Source of the DNA: JBLHGN01 sp047616325
Lineage (GTDB): Bacteria; Pseudomonadota; Gammaproteobacteria; Pseudomonadales; Cellvibrionaceae
Length of the DNA stretch: 12,293 nt
Direction: 5' to 3'
Assembly (NCBI GenBank): GCA_047616325.1
Contig: JBLHGN010000090.1
Coordinates: 1 to 12,293, forward strand
Shown: piece by piece, positions 7,421 to 12,293 of the stretch
Layout of the letters: every line of letters starts with the position of its first letter
Numbering within the stretch: position 1 is the first letter of the stretch
Notes under the pieces: model-generated
What the model was told of the DNA's origin: nothing
Databases searched by the model: none
The model's input: only the letters and a program-made list of their open reading frames with translations
Made by a program: the position numbers and the translations under genes

Positions 7421-8020
7421 TTACTTACATGGGATTGAGAAATCAACATGATAATGTTTGTCGTGCCTTACCCATGAACGTTTTTTAGAGCATTGTATTT
7501 TTTCTCTAAGAAAATCGCCATATTTTGTTTTGTACAAACACGTTTGTAATTCAGGCGCGAAGATCACGCGCCATAAATTGTAGCCTCGCTGTACGGCGTG
7601 GTTATGTAAAAAAAAATATGAGCCGCTATAGCCTCGCAATCAATGCTCATTCCGTCATATTCACTATTCTTATCGAATTCAATATTGTAACCGAATGTGC
7701 TTAATGGGTTGGTCGGAAAATGAACTGACTTCTCATCTTTGTCGACCACAGGCGTCGTGAAGTCAACAGAAAGTCCATTTCTATGTTTTTTATGAAGCTT
7801 GAATTGTCCACCTGCTTCATAGCCCGTTCCTATGTATTTATAAACTTTAGCTGCCTGCTCTTGCTCAAGGCCTTTATAGGTCGAAGCTATAATGTCTTCG
7901 ACGATCGAATCTACATATGTTCTCTCAGCCAAGCGAGCAATAGAACTGTAGCCCACATAGTTTTTTCCTTCCGATGGAGCTGAACACAGTTTTCAATATG
8001 ACCGTCAGAATTCGTTCCAT
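7421..8020 (-). pseudogene. M74-like penicillin-insensitive murein endopeptidase, frameshifted
   Basis: The assembled product resembles MepA-like LAS metallopeptidases, which cut peptidoglycan cross-links in the periplasm. The N-terminal motif GGQFKLHKKHRNGLSVDF matches the zinc-site pattern HxxHxxGxxVD, and the C-terminal WVRHDKHYHVDFSIPC supplies the final HxH motif. These two parts are in different frames. The break is a run of nine T on the coding strand (A run 7608-7616); eight would read AAHIFLHNHAVQRGYNLWRVIF continuously. A second shift lies near 7985-8000, between a hydrophobic leader starting at 8020 (MERILTVILKTVFSS) and APSEGKNYVGYSSIARL. A GGAG lies about 12 bases before that ATG. 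All motif residues survive, so decay is recent or the indels are artefacts. It heads the minus-strand cluster. Confidence 0.7.
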
Positions 8021-8461
8021 AACAAGTGCTAGCTCCCGCTTAAATCAGCGGATTGAGAAAAAAGATGGCTGTAGTTTCTTTCCTACGACGACATTGTACA
8101 TTTTTGCACCCCTGAAAAGCGGTACTATATCCCTGGCTTGGCCCTTAAATCATAGTGTTTAGGTGCTCTTTTACATCCTTTAATAGTCGCTCCATTAATC
8201 TGTTAGGGCACGTTTTGATTAGAATTTGGCGGTTTCAGCTTCTTGGAACACCAAGTACCCGACAAATCACTATCCCTATCATTTCTTTAATAAACACACT
8301 TGAAGATTACACGTTCTGAGGACTAGACCCGTCTCAGCGGCTGTTGGATGATGTACTTATGCAGAGAATCCTTTCATTTTCATCTTCAATCATCTTTAAA
8401 AATAATTTTGACGTTTGTACGTAATATTTACTGGGGGTTCTAACGCTTACAGCAGCGGCAT

Positions 8462-8480
8462 AAAAAAGCGCAGCTTTTTT
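8462..8480. terminator. Terminator-like hairpin
   Basis: AAAAAAGC (8462-8469), loop GCA, GCTTTTTT (8473-8480). The stem is flanked by A and T runs, so it could act in either direction. It lies well away from any gene end; it might end a lost gene. Confidence 0.45.
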
Positions 8481-8628
8481 GTGTCACGACTGGCTGTACT
8501 TGTTATAGGGCAACAAACAATACTCCGAATTTTTTTGGATGTCAGCTTTGTACCATTACAGGTATATCAACAGCGGCAATAATCATTAGCTATGGGCAAA
8601 TAAATGAATTTGCCTGTACTCGCTCCCT

Positions 8629-8669
8629 ATAAAAACAGTAAGGCTCCGCTTTCGCAATAAGAGGAGCCT
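8629..8669 (-). terminator. Rho-independent terminator of the DJ-1 family gene
   Basis: Just after the stop on the minus strand, AGGCTCC (from 8669) pairs with GGAGCCT (ending at 8641) around a 15-base loop. A run of five T follows at 8635-8631, three bases later. Confidence 0.6.
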
Positions 8670-8687
8670 ACCTAGGTGCAACTTCCG

Positions 8688-9362
8688 TTATATAGCTAGC
8701 TGTTTAACGATGGCTTCGCCAACGGCATGTGCGCTAGCAGGGTTTTGACCAGTGATAACGCGATCATCTTCAATTACGAATGAACCCCATGGTTGAACTT
8801 TATTGAAGCGAGCCGCTTTACGCGTTAGCGCTTCTTCCATAAGGAATGGGACGTCATTAATAGTGCCATAGTCGATCTCTTCTTCACGGGTAAAACCAGT
8901 AACGGATTTTGTTGCAAGCAAAGATTCGCCGTTGCTCAAATTGATCGGTAGAAAAGCGGCTGGACCGTGGCATACAGCAGCCAAGATGCCACCATTGTCG
9001 TAATGTTCTGCACTTAATTTGGCAAAGTCTTCATTAGTCGCTAAGTCAGATAGCAGACCGAATCCACCTGGGTAGAAGACTGCATCGTAATCAGCGATGT
9101 TTACCTGAGACACAGGGATCGTGTTGTTCACTCGGTTTTGGAAATCTTCATCGGCTAACATACGGTCGTTCACGTCATCGCCCTCAATGTCTTGGCCGTA
9201 AATAGGCGCTTTACCACCTTTGATAGATGCTACTTCATAGTCGATGCCAGCTTCTTTTAGTAAGTGTACTGCGTGTGTTAGCTCAGGAGCGAACGTACCG
9301 TTTGCTTGGTCAGTTTCGCCTAAAGTTGCATGGTTAGTTACTGGGATAAGTACTTTTTTCAT
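8688..9362 (-). CDS. DJ-1/PfpI family protein (type 1 glutamine amidotransferase-like)
   Basis: This 224-residue cytoplasmic protein belongs to the DJ-1/ThiJ/PfpI superfamily, in the group with Hsp31-like glyoxalase III and stress-protection proteins. The nucleophile elbow AAVCHGPAAF gives Cys131 and His132. FAPELTH supplies a conserved acidic residue (Glu27), YPGGFG (97-102) is the family glycine loop, and ITGQNPASAHAVGEAIV closes the fold. Length and motifs are complete. The exact reaction (methylglyoxal removal, chaperone or deglycase-type repair) cannot be settled from sequence. It starts at 9362 with GAGG upstream, diverges from a LysR regulator across 131 bases, and ends in a good terminator. 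The divergent pairing suggests that the regulator controls it. Confidence 0.9.
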   Translation of the reverse strand: MKKVLIPVTNHATLGETDQANGTFAPELTHAVHLLKEAGIDYEVASIKGGKAPIYGQDIEGDDVNDRMLADEDFQNRVNNTIPVSQVNIADYDAVFYPGGFGLLSDLATNEDFAKLSAEHYDNGGILAAVCHGPAAFLPINLSNGESLLATKSVTGFTREEEIDYGTINDVPFLMEEALTRKAARFNKVQPWGSFVIEDDRVITGQNPASAHAVGEAIVKQLAI

Positions 9363-9493
9363 GGCCGTGCCTCGTTAGTAATTTAGCTTAGGGTTGTTTG
9401 TTAATCGTGAGGCCACTTTAATTCATTGCGGAACTGATGATAACATGCGGAATATGTGAAATAGCATTGCCATATAGCAATAATAGAGGCCGA
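9363..9493. promoter_or_regulatory. Divergent promoter region between DJ-1 and LysR genes
   Basis: The shared spacer should carry both promoters and the LysR operator. TGCGGAA occurs twice in direct orientation (9427-9433 and 9446-9452, 19 bases apart, about two helical turns). This is a candidate binding site. No classical T-N11-A box was confidently placed. Confidence 0.4.
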
Positions 9494-10378
9494 ATGGACA
9501 GTTTTGATGGGATTGTTGAGTTTGTGGCGGTGGCCGAAGCCAACGGGTTCTCGGCTGCAGCCAAGCAGTTAGGGTGTAGTACAAGCCACGTAAGCCGGCA
9601 GGTTGCCCGTCTGGAGAGGCGTTTGGGCTGCTTACTTTTAGCCCGATCGACCCGTTTGGTGACCCTGACAGAGAACGGTACCGTGTATTATCAGCAGGCT
9701 AGAATTCTAGTGGTGGGGCTGCAGCAAGCGAACGAGCAGGTCAATCAACAGCAGGTCCACCTAAGCGGTACACTTAGAGTCAGCGCCGCCGGTGGGTTTG
9801 CCGAGCATTTCGTTGCTCCGGCGTTAATGAAGTTTCTCTCCCAGCATCCTGAACTAACCGTGGATCTGGACTTAAATAGTCGTCTGGTGAACCTGCTGGA
9901 GGACGGCATTGACTTTGCTATTCGCTATGGTGAGTTGAATGACTCCAACTTAATTGCCCGTAAACTCATCAGCCGCCCCATGATGGCCGTAGCCAGCGAA
10001 ATGTATTTGCAACAGTATAATACGCCTAAAAACCCGGTACATTTGAAGCACCACAGTTGCATTGTTTCCAACAATGACTCGTGGGAGTTCAATGTTGATG
10101 GCAATAAAGAGGTCGTTAAAGTGAAGGGGAGATTACGCAGCAATAATGCCAATGTGGTGTTAGATGCCTGTAAAAAAGGATTGGGAGTGGCCTACATGCC
10201 CAAAAGTACGTTTAAAGAAGCTATTGAAAGTGAGCAACTAGTGCCGATACTTGAACCCTTTTGGGGGCAAGGGACCAGTAGCTGGATCGTGTATCAGAAC
10301 AAGCGTTTCATGCCGTTACGTGTACGATTGGCCATTGATTTTCTTGTGCAGCATTTTGCAGATTGGGATGAGTCGTAG
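9494..10378 (+). CDS. LysR-type transcriptional regulator
   Basis: This 294-residue regulator has the winged helix-turn-helix at residues 1-60 (FDGIVEFVAVAEANGFSAAA, then STSHVSRQVARLERRLG, then RLVTLTENG), a linker helix, and a periplasmic-binding-like effector domain beginning at LSGTLRVSAAGGFAEHF. The effector domain shows DGIDFAIRYGEL and GLGVAYMPKS, as expected. I chose the ATG at 9494 because AGAGG lies five bases upstream and relatives begin M-x-SFDGI; an in-frame ATG at 9437 would add 19 unlikely residues. It is intact. It faces away from the DJ-1 gene, the classical arrangement in which a LysR protein controls its divergent neighbour in response to a small molecule, probably a reactive electrophile or aldehyde here (inference). 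It ends about 55 bases before the group II intron. Confidence 0.92.
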   Translation: MDSFDGIVEFVAVAEANGFSAAAKQLGCSTSHVSRQVARLERRLGCLLLARSTRLVTLTENGTVYYQQARILVVGLQQANEQVNQQQVHLSGTLRVSAAGGFAEHFVAPALMKFLSQHPELTVDLDLNSRLVNLLEDGIDFAIRYGELNDSNLIARKLISRPMMAVASEMYLQQYNTPKNPVHLKHHSCIVSNNDSWEFNVDGNKEVVKVKGRLRSNNANVVLDACKKGLGVAYMPKSTFKEAIESEQLVPILEPFWGQGTSSWIVYQNKRFMPLRVRLAIDFLVQHFADWDES

Positions 10379-10434
10379 TCCCATCCGTAGAGTGTCAGTA
10401 GACTACCCTTGCCCTATAACGTCTGCCCGCTTCC

Positions 10435-10467
10435 GGGTAGAAGCCGCCCTTACGGACGACGATTCCC
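10435..10467 (-). ncRNA. Group II intron domain VI
   Basis: On the minus strand, GGG pairs with CCC at the base and GTCGTCC with GGGCGGC above, capped by a GTAA (GNRA-type) tetraloop. The lower internal loop contains unpaired adenosines that could include the branch-point A. Confidence 0.6.
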
Positions 10468-10470
10468 ACA

Positions 10471-10503
10471 GACCCGTACGTGCCCAATTAAGGCATACTG
10501 TTC
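10471..10503 (-). ncRNA. Group II intron domain V, possibly degenerate
   Basis: On the minus strand, GAACAGTATGCC and GGCACGTACGGGTC form a 33-base hairpin with a two-base CG bulge, the hallmark of domain V, and a TAATT apical loop. Within the lower helix, ACAGT faces ACGGG and leaves an A-G mismatch; from memory, related introns have C there. This suggests damage to the ribozyme core, but needs an alignment. Confidence 0.6.
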
Positions 10504-10559
10504 CTCGGAAACTGAAGCAATCAGTACATTGTCCAGCATATGACTTTATGCCCACAAGC

Positions 10560-11863
10560 CTACACCTGTTTCATGATTCGCGGTAACAGTAAACACCATC
10601 TATCAGTTAAAAGCTTGAACCGTTCATGCGTGATATATCCATCACGTGTGCGCCGCCCAAGCCAACGCTTCAATGCAAATAGTGCATGTTCGTACAATAC
10701 TTCAAGCATCTTATAGTTGCCTATAATACCGTAGTAATGATACAAACCAAGAAGTTTAGCGCGTAAATGTTTAGACTGAACCTCAAGTGGTTCATGTTTA
10801 AAGTTGCGGCAATACGTCCATAGATTTATCATCGCTCGCCGCATCTTCTTTTTAGCCGTCTTACGTTTAATCGCCCAGCCGCCACTCCTTGTCTTACCAC
10901 AATAATGGGTAAATCCTAGAAAATCAAACGTACCGGTTTGATTTTCCCCTCTCGTCCTTGACGAGTGACTGAATTGAATATTTTTACTCTTTTCGGGATG
11001 AATGGTGAGATTAAACCGCTCAAAGCGCTTCACCAAAACCTTCATCAACCGCTCACCATCACTAGGGTTTTCGCAACCAATGAAAAAATCATCGGCAAAC
11101 CTAACGATAAAGCTTTTGCCTAATAATCTAGGCTTAACTTCCTGCACATACCACTCATCGAGTACATGGTGAAGATAAATATTCGCTATCAACGGGCTTA
11201 TGCACACACCCTGTGGAGAACCACACGAGGAGTAGCTAATGTTGTCATTTTCCACCACACCAGCATTCAGCCACTTCACTATAAAACGAATGACTTTCCC
11301 ATCGTTCACTCGTGATTTTATAATCTCTCGAATGCGCGTATGGGACATATTATCAAAGAATTTGCTGACATCAGCATCAACAATGACACTTAGCCTTTCT
11401 CTATAACAGCTATCTCTCAGGTATTTTAACGCCATATGAGGGCTGCGTTTTTCCCTAAATCCAAGAGAGAAGAAATGAAAATCCACTTCATATATTGCAC
11501 TAAGCAGCATAGCAATAGCTCTTTGCAATATTTCATCTTAAAACGCTGGCATTCCTAGTGGCCGCTGAGTTCCATCTTCTTTTTCAATCCACACACGCTT
11601 TACCGCAGGCGCTTTATAACGGCCACTACGATAGCGTTTGTAAAGTGAGATTAAGTTAGCGTCAAGGTTCTCCGCATAGTCTAATGCGGTCACCTCATCC
11701 ACACCTGCCGCCACACTTTTGTTTGTGCGCCTGTAGGCTTCCTGGAGAAACGGGACATCAATTAAATGGTGTATTGACGTGAATACCCTGGTCGGGTTTT
11801 CACGTACTCAGTGGGTCCTCTGGGCAATTCGTTCCCCACCTTCTCGGCCAATATGCGGCGCAT
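10560..11863 (-). pseudogene. ltrA: Group II intron reverse transcriptase/maturase, broken
   Basis: The frame from 11528 down to 10560 (322 codons) holds RT catalytic blocks: VDADVSKFFDNM (49-61), SCGSPQG (101-107), RFADDFF (143-149), then HPEKSKNIQF, FDFLGFTHY and the maturase X domain KKMRRAMINLW. No HNH endonuclease domain follows. The same frame continues upstream past an in-frame TAA at 11540-11538, where relatives have a glutamate (PAFE-D), to VFTSIHHLIDVPFLQEAYRR and GVDEVTALDYAENLD, the normal N-terminus. Near 11805 a further one-base shift separates this from a likely start at 11863 (MRRILAEKVGNELPRGPTEY). The block normally read PQGGVISP is PQGVCISP, losing a conserved glycine. This protein normally splices and mobilises the intron; here it is very probably inactive. 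Confidence 0.85.
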
Positions 11864-12293
11864 AATATTCAATCCCCATGTCAACTCCTCGGTGCTATCA
11901 TCCGCTAAGACTTCCTATTATTCATTCCGAGTTTCTTCTCTCTCGCTGGGCCCCCAGTACCTAAAAACGCATTACCTTTTTCTTAGACCAGGTCGGCAAT
12001 ACATATGCCCAGCCCCTTGGTGTTTTTAATGTTTCGACTCACCCCGCCGAATTCTGATCTCTAGGAAACAATAGGATCTCCCAAGTTTCCAAGTTCCCCC
12101 TATGATGACATGCCGTGTTCTAAGACCCCGGTGGTATCACAATAACTTGCCATAATGTTAGTGTGACTATTGTCTTCCAAGATATCCAGATTGTCGGCTT
12201 TCGCAGAAAACATAAATACCATCATCTACTTATCTTAACGACCACAATTTTACATATTTCGGGGCTCAATTTACGGCCTGCCATCTCACTCAG
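11864..12293 (-). ncRNA. Group II intron domains I-III, partial
   Basis: No gene was seen in this 430-base stretch; a plus-strand frame at 11811-12029 overlaps intron RNA and looks spurious. Its place upstream of the maturase frame, and purine-rich repeated motifs such as GGAACTTGGAAACTTGGGA, fit the intron's 5' ribozyme domains. Its outer end resembles bases 255-275 of this window. Confidence 0.55.

Larger units (their letters stand above)
8021..8687. other. 667-base non-coding stretch
   Basis: No gene was recognised on either strand. The minus strand near 8021-8100 should carry the promoter of the peptidase cluster. The only clear structures are three hairpins: 8462-8480 and 8629-8669, both listed as terminators, and GGCAAAT/ATTTGCC (8595-8614, six-base loop). 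Confidence 0.5.
10435..12293 (-). mobile_element. Group II intron, 3' end present, 5' end beyond the window
   Basis: A retroelement on the minus strand. Its reverse transcriptase frame lies in domain IV, followed by a domain V hairpin and a domain VI hairpin at the 3' end. Upstream of the reading frame, 11864-12293 has no gene and contains typical intron-like RNA such as GGGAACTTGGAAACTTGGGA and GATCC (minus strand, about 12070-12101), consistent with domains I-III. The 3' splice junction lies close to 10425-10435. The 5' GUGYG end was not found, so the intron runs off the window. It is inserted about 55 bases after the LysR stop, in opposite orientation. Confidence 0.8.

Noticed and set aside
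7974..8162. Plus-strand 62-codon frame upstream of the peptidase
   Set aside because: It overlaps the leader of the minus-strand peptidase gene in antisense and shows no protein-like features.
8400..8520. Integron attC-like site around TTCTAACGC and GTTATAGGG
   Set aside because: The core-site consensus (RYYYAAC / GTTRRRY) is not met and the two sides do not pair well; no integrase or cassette array is present.
11811..12029. Plus-strand 72-codon frame at the right end
   Set aside because: It is antisense to group II intron RNA, has no ribosome binding site and resembles no protein.

Overview
The window looks like an accessory stretch of a marine-type gammaproteobacterial chromosome. This rests on protein style (an M74-like murein peptidase next to a small substrate-binding protein, a DmeF-like cation exporter, a DJ-1 protein divergent from a short LysR regulator), on IS30 and IS1595 remnants and a group II intron, and on a moderate, slightly AT-rich base composition. 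No species can be named. No tRNA, rRNA, CRISPR array or phage gene was seen.

Layout. 1-338 is non-coding and structured; it resembles group II intron domain I. 339-1457 is an intact acyltransferase-3 membrane protein, followed 29 bases later by a broken CDGSH iron-sulfur protein gene (1487-2161). 2220-3552 is a scrap heap: a 3'-truncated IS30 transposase runs into a 5'-truncated IS1595 transposase, and that abuts a LytTR DNA-binding domain that has lost its receiver domain. 3553-4027 has no recognisable gene. 4028-5188 is an intact membrane diguanylate cyclase. Four minus-strand genes follow (8020 down to 5310): M74-like murein peptidase, a small unknown protein, a substrate-binding-like protein and a DmeF-like cation diffusion facilitator. 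Three of these carry frameshifts and the fourth looks eroded. 8021-8687 is non-coding with terminator-like hairpins. An intact DJ-1/PfpI protein (minus) and an intact LysR regulator (plus) diverge from a shared 131-base spacer. From about 10435 to the right end lies a minus-strand group II intron whose reverse transcriptase/maturase is broken; its 5' end is outside the window.

The main theme is a sharp split between intact and broken genes. Four genes (acyltransferase, diguanylate cyclase, DJ-1, LysR), about 3.8 kb in total, show no lesion. Most of the others carry one-base indels, often in homopolymer runs, or nonsense codons. This fits ongoing gene decay around mobile elements, although read-level assembly error must be excluded. 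The most intriguing details are two in-frame TGA codons that both fall where the CDGSH family has cysteines, an in-frame pentanucleotide expansion in the same gene, a frameshifted G6 run inside a signal peptide, and a 15-bp perfect inverted repeat inside the diguanylate cyclase coding sequence. I found no convincing new multi-gene system.
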